Assembly (NCBI RefSeq): GCF_000716445.1
Contig: NZ_JNWK01000027.1
Span: 1-64,000, forward strand
Length of the DNA stretch: 64,000 nucleotides
Source: Streptomyces wedmorensis
Lineage (GTDB): Bacteria; Actinomycetota; Actinomycetes; Streptomycetales; Streptomycetaceae
Direction of reading: 5' to 3'
A model generated the notes under the pieces. That model did no database searches and was not told the DNA's origin. It saw only the letters and a program-made list of their open reading frames with translations. The position numbers were made by a program, and so were the translations under genes. Of this stretch, positions 14,784 to 23,520 are shown in pieces; the first letter of the stretch is position 1, and every line of letters begins with the position of its first letter.

Positions 14784-16820
14784 GTGAACGCCACGCCCAC
14801 CTCCCCGGCTCCCGAGACCGAGGCGCCCCTCGACATCGAGGCACTCACCTCCACAGCCCCCACCCCCACAACCCCCGCCTCCGCGACCTTCGCCGCCACG
14901 GCGCCGGCCCCCGCGTCCCTCGCAGCCGCCACCGCGCTCGCCTCCGCAGCTCCCCTCCCGGCCACGGCCGCCGGAACGGCCACCGCCACGGGCGCTGCCA
15001 CTGCCACGGCCACAGGCGCCGGCCCCGCCGAGGAGCCCACGGTCCCGCGCCAGCACTCGGGACCGTACGACTCCAGGACGCCCCGCCCGGCGGTCTCGGC
15101 CGACCCCCTCGACGACCCCGACCCGCGGCGCGCCGCCGACACGGCCGCCGTCGAGAACCTCCTCCGCTGCTGGGTCCGGGAGAAGAACCTCCCCGCACCC
15201 GCCTCCACGACCCTGCGCATCCCCCTCGACGCCAGTGGCACCGCCCTCCTCGTCCCCGTCCGCTACTGGTCGCTCACCGGCTGGCACCGCTTCGGCGCCC
15301 CCACCCTCGAAGGCCTCCCGTCCACCGCGCCGACCGCCGACGCCGTCACCGTCGCCGCCCTCCTGAGCAGGGAGACCGACCGCCCCGAGGGCACCGAACT
15401 CGTCGGCCGGGTCGCCGACTCCGCACGCCGCACCGCCGACTTCCTCACCGAGCGCCGCCATCGGCCGCAGCCGCACCCGGACGCCGACCTCTTCCTCGCG
15501 GCCGAGCAGTCCCTGCTGCTCGGCCACCCGCTCCACCCCACCCCCAAGAGCCGCGAAGGCCTCTCCGAGGCCGAGGGCCGGATCTACTCACCCGAACTGC
15601 AGGGCGCCTTCCCGCTCCACTGGATGGCCGTCGACTCCTCCCTCCTCGCCTCCGACTCCGCCTGGACCGAACAGGGCCGTCCCGTCACCGCGGAGCAACT
15701 CGCCGCCGCCCTCGCCGAAGGGCTCGCGTTCCCCGCCGGGACCGCGCCCCTGCCCCTGCACCCCTGGCAGGCCCGCGAGCTCCTGCACCGCCCCGACGTC
15801 CAGGCCCTCCTCGACTCCGGCCTCCTCCACGACCTCGGCCTCCACGGCAGCCCCTGGCACCCCACCTCCTCCGTCCGTACCGTGCACCGCCCCGGCGCCC
15901 GGGCCATGCTCAAGCTCTCCCTCGGACTGCGGATCACCAACTCCCGCCGCGAGAACCTCCGCAAGGAGCTCCACCGCGGCGTCGAGGTACACCGGCTGCT
16001 CCGCACCGGCCTCGTCGACGAGTGGCAGGCGGTGCACCCGGGCTTCGACATCGTCCGCGACCCCGCCTGGCTCGCCGTCGACGCCCCGGACGGGACCCCC
16101 GTCCCCGGACTCGACGTCATGATCCGCCACAACCCCTTCGGCCACGGTGACGACGCCGTCTGCATCGCCTCGCTCACCACCCCCCGTCCCTGGTCCGGGA
16201 GCACCGCCATGCGCTCCCGGCTCGCCGACCTCGTCGGCCGGCTCTCCGCCCGCACCGGCCGCCCCGTCACGGCCGTCGCCGCGGAGTGGTTCCTCCGCTA
16301 CCTCGACCAGGTCGTCCGCCCCATCCTCTGGCTCGACGGACACGCCGGCATCGCCCTGGAAGCGCACCAACAGAACACCCTGGTCCTCCTCGACCCGGAC
16401 GGCTGGCCGGTCGGCGGCCGCTATCGGGACAACCAGGGCTACTACTTCCGGGAGTCCCACCGCGGCGAGCTGGAGAGCCGCCTCCCCGGCATCGGCGCCG
16501 ACAGCGACACCTTCGTCTCCGACCAGGTCACCGACGAACGCTTCGCCTACTACCTCGGCATCAACAACGTCCTCGGCCTGATCGGCGCCTTCGGCTCCCA
16601 GCGCCTCGCCGACGAGCGGGTCCTGCTCGCGGCCTTCCGCAGCTTCCTCGCCTCCGCCACCGGCCTGGGCTCACCCCTGCCGCACCGGCTCCTGGAGGCC
16701 GCCACCCTGCGCAGCAAGGCCAACCTCCTCACCCGCCTGCACGGCCTGGACGAACTCGTCGGCCCGGTCGACACCCAGTCCGTCTACGTCACCGTCACCA
16801 ACCCCCTCCGCACCACCTGA
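14784..16820 (+). CDS. NRPS-independent siderophore synthetase (IucA/IucC family), first copy
   Basis: A 678-residue protein with start GTG 14784 and AGGAAG about six bases upstream. The first 90 or so residues are Ala/Thr/Pro-rich low complexity, an extension not typical of the family. The catalytic body shows HPLHPTPKSREG, LHPWQ, KLSLGLRITNSRREN, EAHQQNTLV and RDNQGYYFRE, the ATP- and carboxylate-binding motifs of NIS synthetases, plus the C-terminal FhuF-like region. These enzymes adenylate citrate or a derivative and condense it with an amine or alcohol. With a second synthetase two genes downstream, the pair probably joins two amine arms to a citrate-like core. Which of type A, B or C cannot be settled by eye. 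Confidence 0.9.
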   Translation: MNATPTSPAPETEAPLDIEALTSTAPTPTTPASATFAATAPAPASLAAATALASAAPLPATAAGTATATGAATATATGAGPAEEPTVPRQHSGPYDSRTPRPAVSADPLDDPDPRRAADTAAVENLLRCWVREKNLPAPASTTLRIPLDASGTALLVPVRYWSLTGWHRFGAPTLEGLPSTAPTADAVTVAALLSRETDRPEGTELVGRVADSARRTADFLTERRHRPQPHPDADLFLAAEQSLLLGHPLHPTPKSREGLSEAEGRIYSPELQGAFPLHWMAVDSSLLASDSAWTEQGRPVTAEQLAAALAEGLAFPAGTAPLPLHPWQARELLHRPDVQALLDSGLLHDLGLHGSPWHPTSSVRTVHRPGARAMLKLSLGLRITNSRRENLRKELHRGVEVHRLLRTGLVDEWQAVHPGFDIVRDPAWLAVDAPDGTPVPGLDVMIRHNPFGHGDDAVCIASLTTPRPWSGSTAMRSRLADLVGRLSARTGRPVTAVAAEWFLRYLDQVVRPILWLDGHAGIALEAHQQNTLVLLDPDGWPVGGRYRDNQGYYFRESHRGELESRLPGIGADSDTFVSDQVTDERFAYYLGINNVLGLIGAFGSQRLADERVLLAAFRSFLASATGLGSPLPHRLLEAATLRSKANLLTRLHGLDELVGPVDTQSVYVTVTNPLRTT

Positions 16821-16927
16821 ACGCTCCATTTGGTCGCACCACCGGACCACACCACCGGCCCGCCCCGCCGGCCCGCACCGCCGGACCGCCCACGCCCGGA
16901 CCACACCGCCGAGAGGAGAGCGACACC

Positions 16928-17584
16928 GTGTCACCCACCCGCCCACCGGTCGACCCGCCCGGGGACGACACCCTCGACCTGAGGGTCGACGACCTCGTCG
17001 CCCTCCTCGACGGCGACCTCCTGGACTCCGTCGCCGACTGGGGCCCGACCACGACCCCAGTCGGCTCCTTCCAACTGGTCCCCGTGCGCATCGAACGCGA
17101 CCTGCCGCTCCTGACGCGGTGGATGAACGATCCAGCCGTCGCAGCCTTCTGGGAGCTGGCCGGCCCCGAGGCCGTGACCGCGGAGCACCTCCGTGCCCAA
17201 CTCGAGGGCGACGGCCGGAGCGTCCCCTGCCTCGGCGTGCTCGACGCCACCCCCATGAGCTACTTCGAGCTCTACCGCGCCGATCTTGACCCGCTCGCCC
17301 GGCACTACCCGGCGCGGCCCCATGACACCGGTATCCATCTGCTGGTCGGAGGCGTCACCGACCGCGGTCGCGGCGTCGGCACGACGCTCCTGCGCGCCGT
17401 CGCCGATCTCGTCCTCGACCACCGTCCCCGCTGCACCCGTGTCGTCGCCGAACCCGACATCCGCAACACCCCCTCCGTCTCCGCCTTCCTCAGCGGCGGC
17501 TTCCGCTACGCGGCGGAAGTCGACCTCCCCGACAAGCGAGCGGCGCTCATGATCCGTGACCGCGCGCTCCGTCACGTTCTGTGA
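16928..17584 (+). CDS. GNAT N-acyltransferase, IucB/RhbD-like (siderophore biosynthesis)
   Basis: A 218-residue protein with start GTG 16928 and an excellent ribosome binding site GAGAGGAGAG (16911-16920). The acetyltransferase domain spans about residues 50-215: VRIERDLPLLTRWMNDPAVAAFW, then YFELYRAD and the acyl-CoA loop DRGRGVGTTLLRA, as in siderophore acetyltransferases (Acetyltransf_8). These N-acylate a hydroxylamine or amine arm before citrate condensation. In aerobactin the substrate is an N-hydroxylated amine, but this locus has no N-monooxygenase gene, so the acylated group may be a plain amine or the hydroxylase is elsewhere. It lies between two IucA/IucC genes, with 107 bases of ccaccgg-rich repeat upstream. 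Confidence 0.85.
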   Translation: MSPTRPPVDPPGDDTLDLRVDDLVALLDGDLLDSVADWGPTTTPVGSFQLVPVRIERDLPLLTRWMNDPAVAAFWELAGPEAVTAEHLRAQLEGDGRSVPCLGVLDATPMSYFELYRADLDPLARHYPARPHDTGIHLLVGGVTDRGRGVGTTLLRAVADLVLDHRPRCTRVVAEPDIRNTPSVSAFLSGGFRYAAEVDLPDKRAALMIRDRALRHVL

Positions 17585-17645
17585 ACAACCCTCTGTCTTT
17601 CATACACCGCTCGGCCCACAGCGGTTCCCACCCCGAGGAGTCCTC

Positions 17646-19490
17646 GTGTCGACGTCCCCTGCACCCCACGACTCCGCGCAGCCCACGCCGCCCGCCCCGT
17701 CCCCCTCGGACGCACCGGACCCCGTCCCCGGGCTGCTCGCACCCCCGGAGCTGACCGCCACCGCCTGGACCCGGGCCTCCTCCCGCCTGCTCGCCAAGGC
17801 CCTGGCGGAGTTCGCCTATGAGGAGATCCTGGAGCCCGCGCCCCAGGAGGACGGCGCCCCCGACGGCCACGCGCTCCGGCTCGACGACGGCACCCTGCTC
17901 ACCTTCCGTGCCCGCCGGGGCGCCTACGGCAGCTGGCGGGTCGCCGCCGACTCGATCACCCACGACGGCCGGCCCATGACCGACCCCCTCGACTTCCTGG
18001 TCCGGGCCCGCCGGCTCCTGCGGCTCGACGGCGCCACCCTCGGCCACCTCATCCGCGAGCTCTCCGCCACCCTCGCCGCCGACACCCGCCTCGACCACAC
18101 CGCCCTCACCGCCGCCCGGCTCGCCGACCTCCCGTACGCCGAACTCGAAGGCCACCAGACGGGCCACCCCTGGCTCGTCCTCAACAAGGGACGCATCGGC
18201 TTCTCCGCCGGCGACGCCGCCCAGTGGGCCCCCGAGGCCCGGCGCGCCACCCGGCTGCCGTGGATCGCCGTCAGCAACCGCCTCGCCGCCTACCGAGGCG
18301 TGTCAGGCCTCGACACCCCCGACCGCCTCTACGCCCAGGAGCTCGACCCCGAGGTCCACGCCGCCTTCCGCGCCGAGCTCACGGCCCGCGGCCACGAACC
18401 CGACGGCTACCTCCTGCTGCCCGTGCACCCCTGGCAGTGGGACGAGGTCCTGCTCCCGCTCTACGCCCCGGCCGTCGCCGCCGGGACCGTCGTACCCCTC
18501 ACCGCCGACGCCGACCTCCGTCTGCCGCAGCAGTCCGTGCGCACCTTCCTCAACGCCAGCCGACCCGACCGCCACACGGTCAAGCTCCCGCTCTCGGTGC
18601 TCAACACCCTCGTCTGGCGCGGGCTGCCCACGGAGCGCACCCTCGCCGCGCCCGCCGTCACCGCCTGGGTCCACGGCCTGCGCGAAGCCGACCCCTTCCT
18701 GAGGGACGAGTGCGGGGTGATCCTCCTCGGCGAAGTAGCCTCCGTCACCGTCGAGCACCCCCTCTACGACCGGCTGCCCGAAGTCCCGTACCAGTACAAG
18801 GAACTGCTCGGCGCGATCTGGCGCGAGCCGCTGAGGCTGCCCCCGGGGGAGCGGGCCCGCACCCTCGCCTCCCTGCTCCACACGGACCCGGACGGGCGGG
18901 CGTTCGTCGCCGAACTCGTCGCGCGCTCCGGCCTCGACCCGGCGGTCTGGCTCCGGCACCTCTTCGGCGCGCTGCTCCCGCCGCTGCTGCACTTCCTCTA
19001 CCGCTACGGCACCGTCTTCTCCCCGCACGGCGAGAACGCGATCGTCGTCTACGACGGCGACGACGTCCCCGTACGCCTGGCGATCAAGGACTTCGTCGAC
19101 GACGTGAACATCAGCGCCCAGCCCCTCCCCGAGCACGAGACGATGCCGGACGACGTTCGCGAGGTCCTCCTCACAGAGGAGCCCGACTTCCTCGTGCAGT
19201 TCATCCATTCGGGGCTCTTCGTCGGCGTCTTCCGCTACCTGGCGCCGCTGTGCGAGGAACAACTCGGCGTGTCCGAGACGGACTTCTGGTCGCTCGTCCG
19301 TGCGGAGATCCTCCGCCACCAGGCGCGCTTCCCCGAGCTGAAGGAACGGTTCGAGCTCTTCGACCTCCTCACGCCGCGCATCGAGCGACTCTGTCTCAAC
19401 CGCAACCGTCTGCACCTGGACGGCTACCGCGACCGGCCCGAGCGCCCCCACGCGGCCGTCCACGGCACCGTCCCCAACCCCCTCGCGTGA
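17646..19490 (+). CDS. NRPS-independent siderophore synthetase (IucA/IucC family), second copy
   Basis: A 614-residue protein with start GTG 17646 and GAGGAG five bases upstream. It carries ELEGHQTGHPWLVLNKGRIG (the family's HP..K motif in a variant context), LPVHPWQWDE, LPQQSVRTF, KLPLSVLNTLVWRG, GENAIVVYDG and KDFVDDVNIS. These mark a complete NIS synthetase of the IucC/RhbF or AlcC branch. It is clearly diverged from the first synthetase and is not a recent duplicate. Last gene of the siderophore operon; a helicase gene follows 59 bases later on the same strand without a visible terminator. No exporter or uptake gene belongs to the locus, so transport must be encoded elsewhere. Confidence 0.9.
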   Translation: MSTSPAPHDSAQPTPPAPSPSDAPDPVPGLLAPPELTATAWTRASSRLLAKALAEFAYEEILEPAPQEDGAPDGHALRLDDGTLLTFRARRGAYGSWRVAADSITHDGRPMTDPLDFLVRARRLLRLDGATLGHLIRELSATLAADTRLDHTALTAARLADLPYAELEGHQTGHPWLVLNKGRIGFSAGDAAQWAPEARRATRLPWIAVSNRLAAYRGVSGLDTPDRLYAQELDPEVHAAFRAELTARGHEPDGYLLLPVHPWQWDEVLLPLYAPAVAAGTVVPLTADADLRLPQQSVRTFLNASRPDRHTVKLPLSVLNTLVWRGLPTERTLAAPAVTAWVHGLREADPFLRDECGVILLGEVASVTVEHPLYDRLPEVPYQYKELLGAIWREPLRLPPGERARTLASLLHTDPDGRAFVAELVARSGLDPAVWLRHLFGALLPPLLHFLYRYGTVFSPHGENAIVVYDGDDVPVRLAIKDFVDDVNISAQPLPEHETMPDDVREVLLTEEPDFLVQFIHSGLFVGVFRYLAPLCEEQLGVSETDFWSLVRAEILRHQARFPELKERFELFDLLTPRIERLCLNRNRLHLDGYRDRPERPHAAVHGTVPNPLA

Positions 19491-19549
19491 CGCGCACGCG
19501 TGATCGACGTGATCGAGCTGTCAGTGGTGCCCCGTAGGCTGGGAGGGCT

Positions 19550-21523
19550 ATGACGAAGCCATCCCTCCCCGACCTCCTCCACGCCGCCGTCTCCGCCGTC
19601 GGCGGCACGGAGCGGCCCGGCCAGGTCACCATGGCCACGGCCGTCGCCGAGGCCATCGACGACAACTCCCACCTCCTCGTCCAGGCCGGCACCGGCACCG
19701 GCAAGTCGCTCGGCTACCTCGTGCCGGCACTGGCCCAGGGGGAGCGCGTGGTGGTGGCCACGGCCACCCTGGCGCTGCAGCGCCAGCTCGTCGAGCGCGA
19801 CCTGCCCCGCACGGTCGACGCGCTGCACCCGCAGCTGCGCCGCCGCCCGCAGTTCGCCATGCTCAAGGGCCGGTCGAACTACCTCTGCCTGCACCGGCTC
19901 CACGAGGGGGTCCCGCAGGACGAGGAGGACGGCCTCTTCGACCCCTTCGAGGCGGCGGCGCCCACCAGCAAGCTGGGCCAGGACCTGCTGCGGCTGCGGG
20001 ACTGGTCGGACGACACGGAGACCGGCGACCGGGACGACCTGACGCCCGGCGTCTCCGACAAGGCCTGGGCGCAGGTCTCGGTCTCCTCCCGGGAGTGCCT
20101 CGGCGCGAGCAAGTGCGCGTACGGAGCGGAGTGCTTCGCCGAGGCGGCACGTGAGCGCGCCAAGCTCGCCGACGTCGTCGTCACCAACCACGCACTGCTC
20201 GCCATCGACGCGATCGAGGGCGCTCCGGTGCTCCCGCAGCACGAGGTGCTCATCGTCGACGAGGCCCACGAGCTGGTCTCCCGGGTCACCGGCGTGGCCA
20301 CGGGGGAGCTCACCCCGGGCCAGGTCAACCGGGCCGTGCGCCGGTCGGCGAAGCTCGTCGACGAGAAGGTCGCGGACCAGCTGCAGACCGCGGCCGAGGG
20401 CTTCGAGCGGGTCATGGAGCTGGCGCTGCCGGGCCGTCTGGAGGAGATCCCGGAGGACCTGGCGTACGCCCTGATGGCGTTGCGCGACGCGGCGCGCGCC
20501 GTGATCTCGGCGCTGGGCTCGACCCGGGACCGGTCCGTGCAGGACGAGGACGCGGTGCGCAAGCAGGCCATGGCCTCGGTGGAGACCGTCCACGGCGTCG
20601 CGGAGCGGATCACCCAGGGTTCGGAGTACGACGTCGTCTGGTACGAGCGTCACGACCGCTTCGGAGCCTCGCTGCGGGTCGCCCCTCTCACCGTCTCGGG
20701 CCTGCTCAGGGAGAAGCTCTTCACGGAGCGGTCCGTGGTCCTGGCCTCGGCCACGCTCAAGCTCGGCGGCGACTTCAACGGTGTCGGAGCCTCCCTCGGT
20801 CTCGCCCCCGAGGGCACGACCGGCGACGACCTGCCCGTCTGGAAGGGCATCGACGTCGGCTCCCCGTTCGACTACCCGAAGCAGGGCATCCTGTACGTCG
20901 CCAAGCACCTCTCCCGCCCCGCGCGGGACGGGGAGCGCGGCGACATGCTCGACGAGCTCACCGAACTGATGCAGGCGGCCGGCGGCCGGACCCTCGGCCT
21001 GTTCTCGTCCATGCGCGCGGCGCAGCAGGCCGCGGAGGAGCTGCGGACCCGGATCCCGGAGCTGCCGATCCTGCTCCAGGGCGAGGACACCCTGGGTGAG
21101 CTGATCAAGAACTTCGCCGCCGACCCGAAGACCTGTCTCTTCGGCACGCTGTCGTTGTGGCAGGGCGTGGACGTGCCGGGGCCCAGCTGTCAGCTGGTCG
21201 TCATGGACAAGATTCCCTTCCCGCGCCCGGACGACCCGCTGATGAGCGCGCGCCAGAAGGCCGTCGAGGAGGCCGGCGGGAACGGCTTCATGGCGGTCGC
21301 GGCGACCCACGCCGCCCTGCTGATGGCACAGGGTGCGGGCCGGCTGGTGCGCGCCACGGGCGACCGGGGTGTCGTCGCGATCCTCGATCCCCGGCTGGCC
21401 ACGGCCCGGTACGGCAGCTATCTCAAGGCTTCACTGCCCGACTTCTGGTACACCACGGACCGCAACCAGGTGCGCAAGTCTCTGTCGGCGATCGACGCGG
21501 CCTCGAAGACGGCGGGCGGCTGA
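19550..21523 (+). CDS. DinG/YoaA-type ATP-dependent DNA helicase (XPD-like, Fe-S)
   Basis: A 657-residue superfamily 2 helicase with start ATG 19550, preceded by GGGAGGG. The Walker A AGTGTGKS is near residue 46-53, the Walker B box is VDEAHEL, and motif VI is in AQGAGRLVR. Four cysteines, C113, C183, C189 and C195, are spaced as in the iron-sulphur cluster domain of XPD/DinG helicases. Such enzymes unwind damaged DNA, R-loops or G-quadruplexes 5' to 3'. It is convergent with lexA, separated by a bidirectional terminator. I did not find an SOS box upstream, so LexA control is not shown. Confidence 0.92.
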   Translation: MTKPSLPDLLHAAVSAVGGTERPGQVTMATAVAEAIDDNSHLLVQAGTGTGKSLGYLVPALAQGERVVVATATLALQRQLVERDLPRTVDALHPQLRRRPQFAMLKGRSNYLCLHRLHEGVPQDEEDGLFDPFEAAAPTSKLGQDLLRLRDWSDDTETGDRDDLTPGVSDKAWAQVSVSSRECLGASKCAYGAECFAEAARERAKLADVVVTNHALLAIDAIEGAPVLPQHEVLIVDEAHELVSRVTGVATGELTPGQVNRAVRRSAKLVDEKVADQLQTAAEGFERVMELALPGRLEEIPEDLAYALMALRDAARAVISALGSTRDRSVQDEDAVRKQAMASVETVHGVAERITQGSEYDVVWYERHDRFGASLRVAPLTVSGLLREKLFTERSVVLASATLKLGGDFNGVGASLGLAPEGTTGDDLPVWKGIDVGSPFDYPKQGILYVAKHLSRPARDGERGDMLDELTELMQAAGGRTLGLFSSMRAAQQAAEELRTRIPELPILLQGEDTLGELIKNFAADPKTCLFGTLSLWQGVDVPGPSCQLVVMDKIPFPRPDDPLMSARQKAVEEAGGNGFMAVAATHAALLMAQGAGRLVRATGDRGVVAILDPRLATARYGSYLKASLPDFWYTTDRNQVRKSLSAIDAASKTAGG

Positions 21524-21561
21524 ACCCCTGCCCGGGGGCTCGGGGCCCTTCGGGCACGGCA

Positions 21562-21596
21562 GGGCCCCGGGACCGGCGCAGTTGGTCCCGGGGCCC
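21562..21596. terminator. Bidirectional hairpin between helicase gene and lexA
   Basis: A perfect 13-bp stem (arms gggccccgggacc, 21562-21574, and 21584-21596) with a 9-base loop between two convergent genes. Confidence 0.88.
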
Positions 21597-21617
21597 GGTC
21601 AGAGCCGACGGGGAGCG

Positions 21618-22406
21618 TCACACCCGCCGCAGCACCGCCACGACCTTGCCGAGGATGGTGGCCTCGTCACCGGGGATGGGCTGGTACGCCGCGTTGTGCG
21701 GGAGCAGCCAGACGTGGCCGTCCTCGCGCTTGAAGCGCTTGACGGTGGCCTCGCCGTCGAGCATGGCGGCGACGATGTCGCCGTTCTCCGCGACGGGCTG
21801 GCGGCGGACGGTTACCCAGTCGCCGTCACAGATCGCGGCCTCGATCATCGAGTCGCCGACGACCTTCAGGACGAAGAGCTCGCCGTCGCCGACCAGCTGC
21901 CGCGGGAGCGGGAAGACGTCCTCGACGGACTCCTCGGCCAGGATGGGGCCACCGGCGGCGATCCGGCCGACCAGCGGAACGTACGACGCGGCGGGCTTGC
22001 CGGTGGTGTCCGTCGGCTGGGTGTTCGGCTGGTCCGAACCGCGCACCTCGTACGCGCGGGGGCGGTGCGGGTCGCGGCGGAGGAAGCCCTTGCGCTCCAG
22101 TGCCATGAGCTGGTGGGCCACCGAGGACGTGCTGGAAAGGCCCACCGCCTGCCCGATCTCACGCATCGACGGCGGGTAGCCGCGCCGCTGGACGGAGTCA
22201 CGGATGACTTCGATGACCCGGCGCTGCCGGTCGGTGAGGCCGGAGCTGTCGGCCCTGATGCCTGGAGGTCGCCCGGGAAGGGCGCGGGCGGGGCGCCCGG
22301 GCTCCTCGCCGTTCATGCTTGCGTCATTCATGGCGTGCACCGGCTCGAGTCGGCCCTGGGAGCGGTCCTGGGCGGTGATGGTGGCACTGTCTGCGGTGGT
22401 GGTCAC
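21618..22406 (-). CDS. lexA: SOS repressor LexA
   Basis: A 262-residue protein with start GTG 22406 ([13 protein letters not shown]), with GAGAGGGG eight bases upstream. The frame continues upstream, but this start matches the known streptomycete LexA N-terminus. The winged-helix DNA-binding domain (about 60-125) has [17 protein letters not shown]. The autocleavage site is the Ala-Gly bond in [10 protein letters not shown]. The catalytic serine is in [11 protein letters not shown] and the catalytic lysine in [10 protein letters not shown] LexA-type SOS box lies upstream, so autoregulation is expected. Activated RecA triggers self-cleavage and derepression of repair genes. Confidence 0.97.
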   Translation of the reverse strand: MTTTADSATITAQDRSQGRLEPVHAMNDASMNGEEPGRPARALPGRPPGIRADSSGLTDRQRRVIEVIRDSVQRRGYPPSMREIGQAVGLSSTSSVAHQLMALERKGFLRRDPHRPRAYEVRGSDQPNTQPTDTTGKPAASYVPLVGRIAAGGPILAEESVEDVFPLPRQLVGDGELFVLKVVGDSMIEAAICDGDWVTVRRQPVAENGDIVAAMLDGEATVKRFKREDGHVWLLPHNAAYQPIPGDEATILGKVVAVLRRV

Positions 22407-22471
22407 GTCGTCGGCCCCTCTCGAATGGTCTCCCTCGCTGGCACAACGGTAGTAGCTTTCGAAAGGTTGCG

Positions 22472-22487
22472 CCAAACACACGTTCGA
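22472..22487 (-). promoter_or_regulatory. SOS box (LexA operator) of lexA
   Basis: On the minus strand the sequence reads TCGAACGTGTGTTTGG, matching the actinobacterial SOS box CGAAC-N4-GTTYG. It lies 65-80 bases upstream of the lexA start, in an AT-richer segment, where a bound LexA dimer would block the lexA promoter. Confidence 0.85.
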
Positions 22488-22684
22488 GTGAAAAATCGCA
22501 GATTGCCTTACGCCTCTATGTGTGGGGGTGTATGAGCGCTCTCCCGCCACCGTCGCCCCGTGGTGGCGGGCAGCCCCGCGGTCACGGCACCGGCGTTCGT
22601 CGCGCCTCCCAGTGTCGCATCCGGGGAGCCGGAAACCCGGCAGCGGGGGTGCTGCGACACGCGCAGGGCACGGAATCGCCCGCA

Positions 22685-22700
22685 ACCCAAGATCTAGTGG
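22685..22700 (+). promoter_or_regulatory. NrdR box 1
   Basis: The 16-mer acccaagatctagtgg matches 12 of 16 positions of the NrdR consensus acaCwAtATaTwGtgt, including all core positions. It lies 140 bases upstream of nrdR and is expected to mediate NrdR repression of nrdRJ. Confidence 0.7.
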
Positions 22701-22715
22701 TTATATGGCACCGGC

Positions 22716-22731
22716 CGCCCAGGGGTTGTGG
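22716..22731 (+). promoter_or_regulatory. Possible weak NrdR box 2
   Basis: The 16-mer cgcccaggggttgtgg begins 31 bases after the start of box 1, the spacing of about three helical turns seen for paired NrdR boxes. It keeps only the outer half-site letters (C..A and TTGTG), so it is a low-affinity candidate at best. Confidence 0.35.
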
Positions 22732-22839
22732 TCCTCGGTCTGTCGAGGGTGCGCACATCGCCTATGCTGGTGGTCGCTTCGAAGGGCCTTGACGGGCCGG
22801 TGAGGCTCATCAGTCGTGCCGTGAGGAAGGGTCGGAACC

Positions 22840-23349
22840 TTGCATTGCCCCTTCTGCAGGCACCCTGACAGCCGTGTCGTCGACAGTCGCACCACCGACG
22901 ACGGGACGTCGATCCGTCGCCGTCGCCAGTGCCCCGACTGCTCCCGTCGTTTCACGACGGTCGAGACGTGCTCGCTCATGGTGGTGAAGCGCTCCGGCGT
23001 CACCGAACCCTTCAGCCGCACCAAGGTCATCTCCGGCGTCCGCAAGGCGTGCCAGGGGCGACCGGTCACCGAGGACGCCCTCGCCAAGCTCGGCCAGCGG
23101 GTCGAGGAGGCGGTGCGCGCCACCGGGAGCGCCGAGCTGACCACCCACGACGTGGGTCTGGCCATCCTCGGCCCGTTGCAGGAGCTCGACCTCGTCGCGT
23201 ACCTGCGCTTCGCGTCCGTTTACAAGGCCTTCGACAGCCTCGAAGACTTCGAGGCCGCCATCGCGGAGCTCCGCGTGCGGCCTCCCGCTGAGAACAGCGG
23301 GACCGGTGTGGCCCCCGAGGTCCCCGTTCCCGCCACCGCCGCCGACTGA
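22840..23349 (+). CDS. nrdR: Transcriptional regulator NrdR
   Basis: A 169-residue repressor of ribonucleotide reductase genes. The start is TTG 22840, giving the invariant MHCPFC zinc ribbon; the second knuckle is CPDC. A ribosome binding site GAGGAAGGG ends nine bases upstream. The ATP-cone domain (about residues 46-140) starts with [16 protein letters not shown] and binds ATP/dATP to sense nucleotide levels. The extra C-terminal tail of about 20 residues is Pro/Ala/Val-rich. It precedes nrdJ by 171 bases on the same strand, as in the known streptomycete nrdRJ operon, and is preceded by an NrdR box. Confidence 0.96.
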   Translation: MHCPFCRHPDSRVVDSRTTDDGTSIRRRRQCPDCSRRFTTVETCSLMVVKRSGVTEPFSRTKVISGVRKACQGRPVTEDALAKLGQRVEEAVRATGSAELTTHDVGLAILGPLQELDLVAYLRFASVYKAFDSLEDFEAAIAELRVRPPAENSGTGVAPEVPVPATAAD

Positions 23350-23520
23350 TCGGCGGTCCGGGCCGACAGGGCCCGGCGACCGGCCGCCGTGCGGCCCGGC
23401 AGACGTGCCCCGAGCGACCCGCGCGGTCCTCGTGGCAGCAGTACAGAAGTGCGTACAGAAGACGGTGCCCTGGGACTATCTGGGCGCCAAAGTGTGTTTT
23501 GCCCGTATATGGGAGGCGGC

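Larger units (their letters stand above)
22407..22839. other. Divergent lexA / nrdR control region
   Basis: The 433-base spacer holds the lexA ribosome binding site and SOS box on the left and the NrdR box(es) and nrdR leader on the right. I see no gene in it. An AT-richer island runs from about 22440 to 22530. Confidence 0.75.

Noticed and set aside
19491..19549. SOS box before the DinG-like helicase gene
   Set aside because: The spacer has gatcgacgtgatcga but no CGAAC-N4-GTTCG-type site.
22690..22840. Cobalamin riboswitch upstream of nrdRJ
   Set aside because: I could not find a B12 box or the extended leader such a riboswitch needs; the leader is short.
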